Shown piece after piece: positions 1 through 13,162 of a stretch of 64,000 bases of DNA. The position numbers and the translations under genes are program-made. Each line of letters begins with the position of its first letter. The first letter of the stretch is position 1. The notes beneath the pieces were generated by a model. It was given only the letters and a program-made list of their open reading frames with translations, made no database searches and had not been told where the DNA came from. Source of the DNA: Hetaerina americana (lineage: Eukaryota; Arthropoda; Insecta; Odonata; Calopterygidae); contig JAKTNV010000775.1 in NCBI GenBank assembly GCA_022747635.1, positions 1 to 64,000 of the forward strand, written 5' to 3'.

Positions 1-2195
1 TTTCACATTTTTCCATGAAAAGTGGCAATAACCCCCCCCTTTGGGTTCTAGGTGAAAATCTCACTCGACACAAATCAAACAAAAATGTTTCCATGGTGTG
101 TATTGTTGTTCATTTTCATCAAATAAACAAAATAAAACCAGAATTAATCCTGAAAGACAAGAAATTAGCATAAATGATGCTTCAGCGCAAGTGTTAATGT
201 TACTAAAAGAGCTCAAATTTCTAAAAATATTGCGAAAAACAACAATCTTCTGTTTTAGAGTTAATGTTTGTGGTGTTTAGAAGGCATTTATTTCATTTTA
301 GGAAATTTAATTTTCACATTTTTCCATGTAAAGTTCCAATACCCCCCTTTGGGTTCTAGGTGAAAATCTCACTCTACACAAATCAATCAAAAATGTTTCC
401 ATGGTGTGTATTGTTGTTCATTTTCATCAAATAAAAAAATAAAACCCAGAATAAATCTTGAAAGACAAGAAATGTGCATAAAAGTTGCTTCAGCGAAAGT
501 GTTAATGTTACTAAAAGAGCCCAAATTTCTAAAATATTGCGAGAAACAACAATCTTCTGTTTTAGATTGAATGTTTGAGGTGTTTAGAAGGCATTTATTT
601 CATTTTAGAAAATTTAAATTTTTCACATTTTTCCATGAAAAGTGCCTCCCCTTTGGGTTCTAGGTGAAAATCTCACTCGACACAAATCAAAACAAAAAGA
701 TTATAAAGGTGTGTATTGTTGTTCATTTTCATCAAATAAACAAATAAAACCAAGAATGTATCCTGAAAGACAATAAATGATCATAAAAGACGCTTCAGCC
801 CAGGTGTTAATGATTACTTAAAGAGCCCAAATCTCTAAAAATATTGCGAAAAAAACCAAACTTCTGTTTTAGAGTGAATGTTTGAGGTGTTTAGAAGGCA
901 TTTATTTCATTTTTAGAGAATTTAATTTTTCACATTTTTTCCATGAAAAGTGCCAATACAAAAGTGCCCTTTAGGTTCTAGGTGAAAATCTCACTCGACA
1001 CAAATCAAACAAAAATGTATCCAAGGTGTGTTTTGTTGTGCATTTTCATCAAATAAACAAAATAAAACCCAGAATGTATCCTGAAAGACAATAAATGATC
1101 ATAAAAGATGCTTCAGCACAGTGTTAATGTTACTAAAAGAGCCCAATTTTCTAAAAATATTGCGGAAAAACAACAAACTTCTGTTAAAGAGTGAATGTTT
1201 GAGGTGTTTAGAAGGCATTTATTTCATTTTTAGAAAATTTAATTTTTTCATTTTTCCATGAAAAATGCCAATACCCCCCTTTGGGTTCTAGGTGAAAATC
1301 TCACATCGACACAAATCAATCAAAAATGTTTCCATGGTGTGTATTGTTGTTCATTTTAATCAAATAAACAAAATAAAACCAAGAATTAATCCTGAAAGAC
1401 AAGAAATGAGGCATAAAAGTTGCTTCAGCGCATGTGTCAATGTTACTAAAAGAGCCCAAATTTCTGAAAATATTGCGAAAATCAACAATCTTCTGTTTTA
1501 GAGTGAATGATTGAGGTGTTTAGAAGGCATTTATTTCATTTTTAGAAAACTTAATTTTTCACATTTTTCCATGAAAAGTGCCAATGCCCCCTTTTCACCT
1601 AGAACACCTTTGGGTTCTAGGTGAAAATCTCACTCGACACAAATCAAACACAAAATGTTCCATGGTGTGTTTTGTTGTTCATTTTCATCAAAAAACAAAA
1701 TTAAACCCAGAATGTATCCTGAAAGACAAGAAATGAGCATTAAAAGTAGCTTACGCGAAAGTGTTAATGTTACAAAAAGAGCCCAAATTTCTAAAAATAT
1801 TGCGAAAAACAACAATCTTCTGTTTTAGAAGTTAATGTTTGTGGTTTTTAGAAGGCATTATTTCATTTTTAGAAAATTTAATTTTTCACCGTTGTTCCAT
1901 GAAAAGTGCCAATACCCACCCTATTGTGTTCTAGGTGAAATTATCACTCGATACAAATCAAACAAAATGTATCCAAGGTGTGTATTGTGGATCATTTTCA
2001 TCAAATTTACAAAATAAAACCCAGAATGTATCCTGAAAGACAAGAAATGAGCATAAAAGTAGCTTAAGCGAAAGTGTTAATGTTACAAAAAGAGCCCAAA
2101 TTTCTAAAAATATATCGAAAAACAACAATCTTCTGTTTTAGAGTGAATGTTTGAGGTGTTTAGAAGGCATTTATTTCATTTTTAGAAAATTTAAT
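1..2195. repeat. 7-monomer higher-order unit (A-B-C-D-E-F-G), copy 1
   Basis: Seven monomers with distinct marks lie in order. A: GTGGCAATAACC and GAGCTC at 209. B: GTTCCAATACC and ATGTGCATAAAAGTTGC. C: GTGCCTCCCC and AAAGATTATAAAGG. D: CAATACAAAAGTGCC near 960. E: ATGCCAATACC and CATGTGTCAATG. F: the hairpin insertion at 1592-1627. G: ACCCACCC, ATTATCACTCGATAC and TATATCG. The order returns to A at 2196. It matches 13163-15357 almost base for base at an offset of ~13,162. The two copies share private variants (TGTAAAG near 328, GCGAGAAAC near 538), so they descend from one block. This copy carries many extra single-base indels. Confidence 0.9.
1592..1627. repeat. Perfect 14-bp inverted repeat (type F monomer)
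   Basis: TTTTCACCTAGAAC, then an 8-nt spacer ACCTTTGG, then GTTCTAGGTGAAAA, its exact reverse complement. The right arm is the ordinary start of every monomer. The left arm is an inverted copy of it sitting at the C-tract, so this monomer is about 18 bp longer than usual. Confidence 0.93.
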
Positions 2196-3450
2196 TTTTC
2201 ACATTTTTCCATGAAAAGTGGCAATAACCCCCCCTTTGGGTTCTAGGTGAAATCTCACATCGACACAAATCAAACAAAAATGTTTCCATGGTGTGTATTG
2301 TTGTTCATTTTCATCAAATAAACAAAATAAAACCCAGAATAATCCTGAAAGACAAGAAATTTAGCATAAATGATGCTCAGCCCAAGTGTTAATGTTACTA
2401 AAAGAGCTCAAATTTCTAAAAATATTGCGAAAAAACAACAATCTTCTGTTTTAGAGTTAATGTTTGTGGTGTTTAGAAGGCATTTATTTCATTTTAGGAA
2501 ATTTAATTTTTCAAATTTTTCCATGAAAAGTTCCAATACCCCCCCTTTGGGTTCTAGGTGAAAATCTCACTCTACACAAATCAATCAAAAATGTTTCCAT
2601 GGTGTGTATTGTTGTTCATTTTCATCAAATAAAAAAATAAAACCCAGAATAAATCTTGAAAGACAAGAAATGTGCATAAAAGTTGCTTCAGCGAAAGTGT
2701 TAATGTTACTAAAAGAGCCCAAATTTCTAAAAATATTGCGAAAAACAACAATCTCTGTTTTAGAGTGAATGTTTGAGGTGTTTTAGAAGGCATTTATTTC
2801 ATTTTTAGAAAATTTAATTTTTCCACATTTTTCCATGAAAAGTGCCTCCCCTTTGGGTTCTAGGTGAAAATCTCACTCGACACAAATCAAAACAAAAAGA
2901 TTATAAAGGTGTGTATTGTTGTTCATTTTCATCAAATAAACAAAATAAAACCAAGAATGTATCCTGAAAGACCAATAAATGATCATAAAAGGACGCTTCA
3001 GCCCAGGTGTTAATGTTACTAAAAGAGCCCAAATTTCTAAAAAATATTGCGAAAAAAACCAAACTTCTGTTTTAGAGTGAATGTTTGAGGTGTTTAGAAG
3101 GCATTTATTTCATTTTTAGAGAATTTAATTTTTCACATTTTTCCATGAAAAGTGCCAATACAAAAGTGCCCTTTGGGTTCTAGGTGAAAATCTCACTCGA
3201 CACAAATCAAACAAAAATGTATCCAAGGTGTGTATTGTTGTGCATTTTCATCAAATAAACAAAATAAAACCCAGAATGTATCCTGAAAGATAATAAATGT
3301 CATAAAAGACGCTTCAGCCCAGGTGTTAATGTTACTAAAAGAGCCCCAAATTTCTAAAAATATTGCGAAAAAAACCAAACTTCTGTTTAGAGTGAATGTT
3401 TGAGGTGTTTAGAAGGCATTTATTCATTTTTAGAAAATTTAATTTTTCAC
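2196..3450. repeat. Partial higher-order unit (A-B-C-D)
   Basis: Monomer types A (GAGCTC at 2404), B, C (CTCCCC near 2845) and D (AAAAGTGCC at 3172) follow in the same order as the 7-monomer unit. A second D-like monomer (AAAAGTGCC at 3476, GTGCAATTTCATC near 3551) then replaces E. The D here has GACGCTTCAGCCCAGG where the complete units have GATGCTTCAGCACAGG, so this block is a recombinant and not a simple truncation. Confidence 0.8.
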
Positions 3451-5323
3451 ATTTTTCCATGAAAAGTGCCAATACAAAAGTGCCCTTTGGGTTCTAGGTG
3501 AAATCTCACTCGACACAAATCAACAAAAATGTATCCAAGGTGTGTATTGTTGTGCAATTTCATCAAATAAACAAAATAAAACCCAGAATGTATCCTGAAA
3601 GACAATAAATGATCATAAAAGATGCCTTCAGCACAGGTGTTAATGTTACTAAAGAGCCAAAATTTCTAAAAATATTGCGAAAAACAACAAACTTCTGTTT
3701 AAGAGTGAATGTTTAGAGGTGTTTAGAAGGCATTTATTTCATTTTTAGAAAATTTAATTTTTTCATTTTTCCATGAAAAATGCCAATCCCCCCCCCCCCT
3801 TTGGGCTCTAGGTGAAAATCTCACTCGACACAAATCAACAAAAAATGTTTCCATTGTGTGTATTGTTGTTCATTTTCATCAAATAAACAAAATAAAACCC
3901 AGAATTAATCCTGAAAGACAAGAAATTAGCATAAATGATGCTTCAGCGCAAGGGTTAATGTTACTAAAAGAGCCCAATTTCTAAAAATATTGCGAAAAAA
4001 ACCAATCTTCTGTTTTAGAGTGAATGTTTGAGGTGTTTAGAAGGCATTTATTTCATTTTAGAAAATTTAATTGTTCCTATTTTTCCATGAAAAGTGCCAA
4101 TACCCCCCCCTTTGGGTTCTAGGTGAAAATCTCACTCGACCCAAATCAATCAAAAATGTTTCCATGGTGTGTATTGTTGTTCATTTTCGTCAATTAAAAA
4201 AAATAAAACCCAGAATTAATCCTGAAAGACAAGAAATAAGCATAAAAGATACTTCAGCGCAAGTGTTAATGTTACTAAAAGAGCCCAAATTTCTAAAAAT
4301 ATTGCGAAAAACAACAATCTTCTGTTTTAGAGTGAATGTTTGTGGTGTTTAAAAGGCATTTTTTTTCATTTTTAGAAAATTTAATTTTTCACATTTTTCC
4401 ATGAAAAGTGCCAATACCCCCTCTTTGGGTTCTAGGTGAAATCCTCACTATACACAAATCAAAAAAAAATGTATCCAAGTTGTGTATTGTTGTCATTTTC
4501 AAACAAATAAACAAATAAAACCCAGAATGAATCCTGAAAGACAATAAATGATCATAAAAAATGCTTCAGCCAAGGTGTTAATGTTACTAAAAGAGCCCAA
4601 ATTTCTAAAAATATTGCGAAAAACAACAATCTCCATTTTAGAGTGAATGTTTCGAGGTGTATAGAAGGCATTTATTTCATTTTTAGAAAGTTTAATTTTT
4701 TACAATTTTTCCATGAAAAGTGTTAATACCACCCCCCTTTGGGTTCTAGGTGAAAATCTCACTCGACACAAATCAAACAAAAATGTTTCCTTGGTGTGTA
4801 CTGTTGTTCATTTTCATCAAATAAACAAAATAAAACCCAGAATTAATCTTGAAAGACAAGAAATGAGAAAAAAAAGATGCTTCAGCGCAAGTGTTAATGT
4901 TACTAAAAGAGCCCAAATTTCTAAAAATATTGCAAAAAACAACAACCTTCTGTTTAGAGTTAATGTTTGTGGTTTTTAGAAGGCATTTATTTCATTTTTA
5001 AAAATTTAATTTTTCACGTTTTTCCATGAAAAGTGCCAATACCCACCCCTTTGTGTTCTAGGTGAAATTATCACTCGATACAAATCAAACAAAAATGTAT
5101 CCAAGGTGTGTATTGTTGATCATTTTCATCAAATAAACAAAATAAAACCCAGAATGTATCTGGAAAGACAAGAAATGAGCATAAAAGTAGCTTAAGCGAA
5201 AGTGTTAATGTTACAAAAAGAGCCCAAATTTCTAAAAATATTGCGAAAAACAACAATCTTCTTTTTAGAGTGAATGTTTGAGGTGTTTAGAAGGCATTTA
5301 TTTCATTTTTAGAAAATTTAATT
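3451..5323. repeat. Connecting monomer block, first copy of a 7.84 kb-offset duplication
   Basis: The block contains, in order: the second D-like monomer; a GGGCTCTAGG monomer with a C14 tract near 3790; a CGACCCAAATC monomer; a GAAATCCTCACTATAC monomer (4438); a GTGTTAATACC monomer (near 4728); and a G-type monomer (ATTATCACTCGATAC near 5068). The later members recur in the same order at 12.24-13.16 kb with a constant offset of ~7,839 bp (GAAATCCTC at 4438 and 12276; GAGCTC at 5532 and 13371). Both copies run straight into an A-type monomer. Confidence 0.8.
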
Positions 5324-7210
5324 TTTCACATTTTTCCATGAAAAGTGGCAATAACCCCCCCTTTGGGTTCTAGGTGAAAATCTCCACTCGACACAAATCA
5401 AACAAAAATGTTTCCATGGTGTGTATTGTTGTTCATTTTCATCAAATAAACAAAATAAAACCCAGAATTAATCCTGAAAGACAAGAAATAGCATAAATGA
5501 TGCTTCAGCGCAAGTGTTAATGTTACTAAAAGAGCTCAAATTTCTAAAAATATGCGAAAAACAACAATCGTCTGTTTAGAGTTAATGTTTGTGGTGTTTA
5601 GAAGGCATTTATTTCATTTTAGGAAATTTAATTTTTCACATTTTTCCATGAAAAGTTCCAATACCCCCCCTTTGGGTTCTAGGTGAAAATCTCACTCTAC
5701 ACAAAATCAATCAAAAATGTTTCCATGGTGTGTATTGTTGTTCATTTTCATCAAATAAAAAATAAAACCCAGAATAAATCTTGAAAGACAAGAAATGTGC
5801 ATAAAAGTTGCTTCAGCGAAAGTGTTAATGTTACTAAAAGAGCCCAAATTTCTAAAAATATTGCGAAAAACAAACAATCTTCTGTTTTAGAGTGAATGTT
5901 TGAGGTGTTTAGAAGGCATTTATTTCATTTTAGAAAATTTAATTTTTCACATTTTTCCATGAAAAGTGCCTCCCCTTTGGGTTCTAGGTGAAAATCTCAC
6001 TCGACACAAATCAAAACAAAAAGATTATAAAGGTGTGTATTGTTTTCATTTCATCAATAAACAAAATAAAACCAAGAATGTATCCTGAAAGACAATAAAT
6101 GATCATAAAAGACGCTTCAGCCCAGGTGTTAATGTTACTAAAAGAGCCCAAATTTCTAAAAATATTGCGAAAAAAACCAAACTTCTGTTTTAGAGTGAAT
6201 GTTTGAGGTGTTTAGAAGGCATTTATTTCATTTTTAGAGAATTTAATTTTTCACATTTTTCCATGAAAAGTGCCAATACAAAAGTGCCCTTTGGGTTCTA
6301 GGTGAAAATCTCACTCGACACAAATCAAACAAAAATGTATCCAAGGTGTGTATTGTTGTGCATTTCATCAAATAAACAAAATAAAACCCAGAATGTATCC
6401 TGAAAGACAATAAATGATCATAAATGATGCTTCAGCACAGGTGTTAATGTTACTAAAAGAGCCCAATTTTCTAAAATATTGCGAAAAACAACAAACTTCT
6501 GTTTAAGAGTGAATGTTGAGGTGTTTAGAAGGCATTTATTTCATTTTTAGAAAATTTAATTTTTTCATTTTTCCATGAAAAATGCCAATACCCCCCCTTT
6601 GGTTCTAGGTGAAAATCTCACTCGACACAAATCAATCAAAAATGTTTCCATGGTGTGTATTGTGGTTCATTTAATCAAATAAACAAAATAAAACCAAGAA
6701 TTAATCCTGAAAGACAAGAAATGAGCATAAAAGTTGCTTCAGCGCATGTGTCAATGTTACTAAAAGAGCCCAAATTCTGAAAATATTGCGAAAATCAACA
6801 ATCTTCTGTTTTAGAGTGAATGTTTGAGGTGTTTAGAAGGCATTTATTTCATTTTTAGAAAACTTAATTTTCACATTTTTCCATGAAAAGTGCCAATGCC
6901 CCCTTTTCCACCTAGAAACACCTTTGGGTTCTAGGTGAAAATCTCACTCGACACAAATCAAACAAAAATGTTTCCATGGTGTGTTTTGTTGTTCATTTTC
7001 ATCAAATAAACAAAATTAAACCCAGAATGTATCCTGAAAGACAAGAAATGAGCATTAAAGTAGCTTAAGCGAAAGTGTTAATGTTACAAAAAGAGCCCAA
7101 ATTTCTAAAATATTGCGAAAAACAACAATCTTCTGTTTTAGAGTGAATGTTTGAGGTGTTTAGAAGGCATTTATTTCATTTTTAGAAAATTTAAATTTTC
7201 ACATTTTCCA
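5324..7210. repeat. Partial higher-order unit (A-B-C-D-E-F)
   Basis: Types A (GAGCTC at 5532), B, C, D (AAAAGTGCC at 6280, with GCACAGG), E and F (hairpin 6904-6941) are in canonical order. G is missing: a second F monomer follows directly at 7232. The block aligns with 13163-15040 and with 15358-17240. Confidence 0.82.
6904..6941. repeat. Imperfect inverted repeat (type F monomer)
   Basis: Same arrangement as at 1592-1627, but the left arm reads TTTTCCACCTAGAAAC. It carries one extra C and one extra A compared with the other F copies. These could be real mutations or residual base-calling indels, which are common in this part of the window. Confidence 0.85.
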
Positions 7211-9410
7211 TGAAAAGTGCCAATGCCCCCCTTTTCACCTAGAACACCTTTGGGTTCTAGGTGAAAAATCTCACTCGACACAAATCAAACAAAAATGTTT
7301 CCATGGTGTGTTTTGTTGTTCATTTTCATCAAATAAACAAAAATAAAACCCAGAATGTATCCTGAAAGACCAGAAATGAGCATTAAAGTAGCTTAAGCGA
7401 AAGTGTTAATGTTACAAAAAGAGCCCAAATTTCTAAAAATATTGCGAAAAACAACAATCCTTCTGTTTTAGAGTGAATGTTTGAGGTGTTTAGAAGGCAT
7501 TTATTTCATTTTTTAGAAAATTTAATTTTTCACATTTTTCCATGAAAAGTGGCAATAACGTCCCCCTTTGGGTTCTAGGTGAAAATCTCACTCGACACAA
7601 ATCAATCAAAAATGTTTCCATGGTGTGTATTGTTGTTCATTTGCATCAAATAAACAAATTAAAACCCAGAATGAATCCTGAAAGACAATAAATGATCATA
7701 AAAAATGCTTCAGCCAAGGTGTTAATGTTACTAAAAGAGCCCAAATTTCTAAAAATATTGCGAAAAACAACAATCTTTCCAATTTAGAGTGAATGTTCGA
7801 GGTGTATAGAAGGCATTTTATTTCATTTTTAGAAAAGTTAATTTTCACATTTTTCCATGAAAAGTGCCAATACCCCCCCCTTTGGGTTCTAGGTGAAAAT
7901 CTCACTCGACACAAATCAAACAAAAATGTTTCCATGGTGTTGTACTGTTGTTCATTTTCATCAAATAAACAAAATAAAACCCAGATATAATCTTGAAAGA
8001 CAAGAAATGAGAATAAAAGATGCTTCAGCGCAAGTGTTAATGTAACTAAAAAGAGCCCAAATTTCTAAAAATATTGCGAAAAACAACAATCTTCTGTTTA
8101 GAGTGAATGTTTGAGGTGTTTAGAAGGCATTTATTTCATTTTTAGAAATTTAAATTTTTCATTTTTTTCCATGAAAAGTGCCAATACCCCCCCCTTTGTG
8201 TTCTAGGTGAAAATCTCATTCGACTCAAATCAAAATAAAAGGTAATAAAGGTGTGTATTGTTGTTCATTTTCATCAAATAAACAAAATAAAACCCAGAAT
8301 GTATCCTGAAAGACAATAAATGATCATAAAAGACGCTTCAGCCCAGGTGTTAATGTTACTAAAAGAGCCAAAATTTCTAAAAATATTCCGAAAAAACCAA
8401 ACTTCTGTTTTAGAGTGAATGTTTGAGGTGTTTAGAAGGCATTTATTTCATTTTTAGAAAATTTAATTTTCACATTTTTCCATGAAAAGTGCTCCCCTTT
8501 GGGTTTCTAGGTGAAAATCTCACTCGACACAAATCATACAAATATGTATCCAAGGTGTGTATTGTTGTGCATTTTCATCAAATAAACAAAAATACAACCC
8601 AGAAATAATCCTGAAAGACAAGAAATGAGCATAAAAGATGCTCCAGCGCAAGTGTTAATGTTACTAAAAGAGCCCAAATTTCTAAAAATATTGCGATAAA
8701 CAACAATCTTCTGTTTTAGAGTGAATGTTTTAGGTGTTTAGAAGGCATTTATTTCATTTTAGAAAATTTAATTTTCACATTTTTCCATGAAAAGTGGATT
8801 ACCCCCCCCTTTGGGGTCTAGGTGAAAATCTCACTCGACACAAATCAAACAAAAATGTTCCATGGTGTGTATTGTTGTTCATTTTCAATCAATAAACAAA
8901 ATAAAACCCAGAATTAATCCTGAAAGACAAGAAATTAGCATAAATGATGCTTCAGCGCAAGTGTTAATGTTACTAAAAGAGCCCAAATTTCTAAAAAATA
9001 TTGCGAAAAACAACAATCTTCTGTTTTAGAGTTAATGTTTGTGTTGTTTAGAAGGCATTTATTTCATTTTTAGAAAATTTTATTTTTCACATTTTTCCAT
9101 GAAAAGTGCCACTACCCCCCCTTTGGGTTCTAGGTGAAAATCTCACTCGATACAAATCAAACATAAAATGTATCCAAGGTGTGTATTGTTGATCATTTCA
9201 TCAAATAAACAAAATAAAACCCAGAACGTATCCTGAAAAACAAGAAATGAGCATAAAAGTAGCTTTAGCGAAAGTGTTAATGTTACTAAAAGAGCCAAAA
9301 TTTCTAAAAATATTGCGAAAAACAACAATCTCTGTTTTAGAGTGAATGTTTGAGGTGTTTAGAAGGCATTTATTTCATTTTTAGAAAATTTAATTTTTCA
9401 CATTTTTCCA
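7211..9410. repeat. Mixed monomers with a tandem F-F pair
   Basis: A second F monomer begins 328 bp after the first, giving the only adjacent F-F pair in the window. After it come GTGGCAATAACG (near 7551), a monomer with CGAGGTGTATAG (near 7798), an AAAAGGTAATAAAGG monomer (near 8235), GTGCTCCCC (near 8489), GTGGATTACC (near 8795) and GTGCCACTACC (near 9108). I could not fit this order to another block in the window. Single-base indels are frequent. Confidence 0.7.
7232..7267. repeat. Perfect 14-bp inverted repeat (second F monomer in tandem)
   Basis: TTTTCACCTAGAAC, an 8-nt spacer, then GTTCTAGGTGAAAA. It lies 328 bp after the imperfect copy at 6904, so one F monomer was probably duplicated in tandem here. 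Confidence 0.92.
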
Positions 9411-11600
9411 TGAAAAGTGCCAATACAAAAGTGCCCTTTTGGGTTCTAGGTGAAAATCTCACTCGACACAAATCAAACAAAAATATATCCAAGGTGTGTA
9501 TTGTTGTGCATTTTCATCAAATAAACAAAATAAAACCCAGAATGTATCCTGAAAGACAATAAATGATCATAAAAGACGCTTCAGCCCAGGTGTTAATGTT
9601 ACTAAAAGAGCCCAAAATTTCTAAAAATATTGCGAAAAAAACCAAACTTCTGTTTTAGAGTGAATGTTTGAGGTGTTTAGAAGGCATTTATTTCATTTTA
9701 GAGAATTTTAATTTTTCACATTTTTCCATGAAAAGTGCCATACAAAAGTGCCCTTTGGGTTCTAGGTGAAAATCTCACTCGACACAAATCAAACAAAAAT
9801 GTATCCAAGGTGTGTATTGGTTGTGCATTTTCATGAAATAAACAAAATAAAACCCAGAATGTATCCTGAAAGACAATAAATGATCATAAAAGATGCTTCA
9901 GCCAAGGTGTTAATGTTACTAAAAGAGCCCAAATTTCTAAAAATATTGCAAAAAACAACAATCTTCTGTTTTAGAGTGAATGTTTAAGGTGTTTAGAAGG
10001 CATTTATTTCATTTTAGAAAATTTAATTTTTCACATTTTTCCATGAAAGTGCCAATACCCCCCTCTTTGGGTTCCTAGGTGAAATCTCACTCGACACAAA
10101 TCAAACAAAAATGTATCCAAGGTGTGTATTGTTGTTCATTTTCATCAAATAAACAAAATAAAACCCAGAATGAATCCTGAAAGACAATAAATGATCATAA
10201 AAGATGGTTCAGCCCAGGTGTTAATGTTACAATAAGAGCCCAAATTTCTAAAAATATTGCGTAAAACAACAATCTTCTGTTTTAGAGTGAATGTTTGAGG
10301 TGTTTAGAAGGCATTTATTTCATTTTTAGAAATTTAATTTTTCACATTTTTCCATGAAAAGTGCCTCCCCTTTGGGTTCTAGGTGAAAATCTCACTCGAC
10401 ACAAATCAAAACAAAAAGATTATAAAGGTGTGTATTGTTGTTCATTTTCATCAAATAAACAAAATAAAACCAAGAATGTATCCTGAAAGACAATAAATGA
10501 TCATAAAAAGACGCTTCAGCCCAGGTGTTAATGTTACTAAAAGAGCCCAAATTTCTAAAAATATTGCGAAAAAAACCAAACTTCTGTTTTAGAGTGAATG
10601 TTTGAGGTGTTTAGAAGGCATTTATTTCATTTTTAGAGAATTTAATTTTTCACATTTTTCCATGAAAAGTGCCAATACAAAAGTGCCCTTTGGGTTCTAG
10701 GTGAAAATCTCACTCGACACAAATCAAACAAAAATGTATCCAAGGTGTGTATTGTTTGTGCATTTTCATCAAATAAAACAAAATAAAACCCGGAATGTAT
10801 CCTGAAAGACAATAAATGATCATAAAAGACGCTTCAGCCCAGGTGTTAATGTTACTAAAAGAGCCCAAATTTCTAAAAATATTGCGAAAAAAACCAAACT
10901 TCTGTTTTAGAGTGAATGTTGAGGTGTTTAGAAGGCATTTATTTCATTTTTAGAGAATTTAATTTTTCACATTTTTCCATGAAAAGTGCCAATACAAAAG
11001 TGCCCTTTGGGTTCTAGGTGAAAATCTCACTCGACACAAATCAAACAAAAATGTATCCAAGGTGTGTATTGTTGTGCATTTTCATCAAATAAACAAAATA
11101 AAACCCAGAATGTATCCTGAAAGACAATAAATGATCATAAAAGACGCTTCAGCCCAGGTGTTAATGTTACTAAAAGAGCCCAAATTTCTAAAAATATTGC
11201 GAAAAAAACCAAACTTCTGTTTTAGAGTGAATGTTTGAGTTGTTTAGAAGGCATTTATTTCATTTTTAGAAAATTTAATTTTTCACATTTTTCCATGAAA
11301 AGTGCCAATACAAAAGTGCCCTTTGGGTTCTAGGTGAAAATCTCACTCGACACAAATCAAACAAAAATGTATCCAAGGTGTGTATTGTTGTGCAATTTCA
11401 TCAAATAAAACAAAATAAAACCCAGAATGTATCCTGAAAGACAATAAATGATCCATAAAAGATGCTTCAGACCAGGTGTTAATGTTACTAAAAGCAGCCA
11501 AAATTTCTAAAAATATTGCGAAAAACAACAAACTTCTGTTTAAGACTGAATGTTTGAGGTGTTTAGAAGGCATTTATTTCATTTTTAGAAAATTTAATTT
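9411..11600. repeat. Run of D-type monomers
   Basis: Five of the seven monomers carry the D mark, an extra AAAAGTGCC in place of the C-tract, at 9427, 9744, 10679, 10996 and 11312. The last three are consecutive at ~316 bp spacing. One C-type monomer (CTCCCC near 10364) and one ordinary monomer with a C-tract interrupted by T (near 10060) lie between. Most D copies also carry TATCCAAGG, ATGTATCC, CAATAAATGATC and AGCCCAGG. The run looks like local homogenisation of one variant by short unequal exchanges. Confidence 0.82.
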
Positions 11601-13162
11601 TTTCATTTTTCCATGAAAAATGCCAATACCCCCTTTTGGGTTCTAGGTGAAAATCTCAGTCGACACAAATCAGTCAAAAATGTTTCCATGGTGTGTATTG
11701 TTGTTCATTTCAATCAAATAAACAAAATAAAACCCATAATTAATCCTGAAAGACAAGAAATGAGCATAAAAGATGCTTCAGCGCAAGTGTTTATGTTACT
11801 AAAAGAGCCCAAATTTCTAAAAATATTGCGAAAAACCAACAATCTTCTGTTTTAGAGTGAATGTTTTAGGGGTTTAGAAGGCATTTATTTCATTTTTAGA
11901 AAATTTAATTTTTCCCATTTTTCCATGAAAAGTGGCAATACCCCCCCCCCTTTGGGCTCTAGGTGAAAATCTCACTCGACACAAATCAAACAAAAATGTT
12001 TCCATGGTGTGTATTGTTGTTCATTTTCATCAAATAAACAAAATAAAACCCAGAATTTATCCTGAAAGACAAGAAATTAGCATAAATGATGCTTCAGCGC
12101 AAGTGTTAAGGTTACTAAAAGAGCCCAAATTTCTAAAAATATTGCGAAAAACAACAATCTTCTGTTTTAGAGTGAATGTTTGTGGTGTTTAAAAGGCATT
12201 TTTTTCATTTTTAGAAAATTTAATTTTTCACATTTTTCCATGAAAAGTGCCAATACCCCCCCTTGGGTTCTAGGTGAAATCCTCACTATACACAAATCAA
12301 ATAAAAATGTATCCAAGTTGTGTATTGTTGTTCATTTTCAACAAATAAACAAAATAAAACCCAGAATGAATCCTGAAAGACAATAAATGATCATAAAAAA
12401 TGCTTCAGCCAAGGTGTTAATGTTGACTAAAAGAGCCAAATTTCTAAAAATATTGCGAAAAACAACAATCTTCCATTTAAGAGTGAATGTTCGAGGTGTA
12501 TAGAAGGCATTTATTTCATTTTTAGAAAGTTTAATTTTTTACATTTTTCCATGAAAAGTGTTAATACCCCCCCCTTTGGGTTCTAGGTGAAAATCTCACT
12601 CGACACAAATCAAACAAAAATGTTTCCATGGTGTGTACTGTTGTTCATTTTCATCAAATAAACAAAATAAAACCAGAATTAATCTTGAAAGACAAGAAAT
12701 GAGAAAAAAAAGATGCTTCAGCGCAAGTGATAATGTTACTAAAAGAGCCCAAATTTCTAAAAATATTGCAAAAAACAACACCTTCTGTTTTAGAGTTAAT
12801 GTTTGTGGTTTTTAGAAGGCATTTATTTCATTTTAAGAAAATTTAATTTTTCACGTTTTTCCATGAAAAGTGCCAATACCCACCCCTTTGTGTTCTAGGT
12901 GAAATTATCACTCGATACAAATCAAACAAAAATGTATCCAAGGTGTGTATTGTTGATCATTTTCATCAAATTTACAAAATAAAAACCCAGAATGTATCCT
13001 GAAAGACAAGAAATGAGCATAAAGTAGCTTAAGCGAAAGTGTTAATGTTACAAAAAGAGCCCAAATTTCTAAAAATATTGCGAAAAACAACAATCTTCTG
13101 TTTTAGAGTGAATGTTTGAGGTGTTTAGAAGGCATTTATTTCATTTTTAGAAAATTTAATTT
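11601..13162. repeat. Connecting monomer block, second copy of the 7.84 kb-offset duplication
   Basis: The order is an E-like monomer (ATGCCAATACC, near 11620), a GGGCTCTAGG monomer, GAAATCCTCACTATAC (12276), GTGTTAATACC (near 12557) with GAGAAAAAAAAGATGC, then a G-type monomer (ACCCACCCC near 12880, ATTATCACTCGATAC). This parallels about 3.8-5.3 kb and, like that copy, runs into an A-type monomer. The upstream part differs, which marks an exchange breakpoint near 11.6-12.2 kb. Confidence 0.78.
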
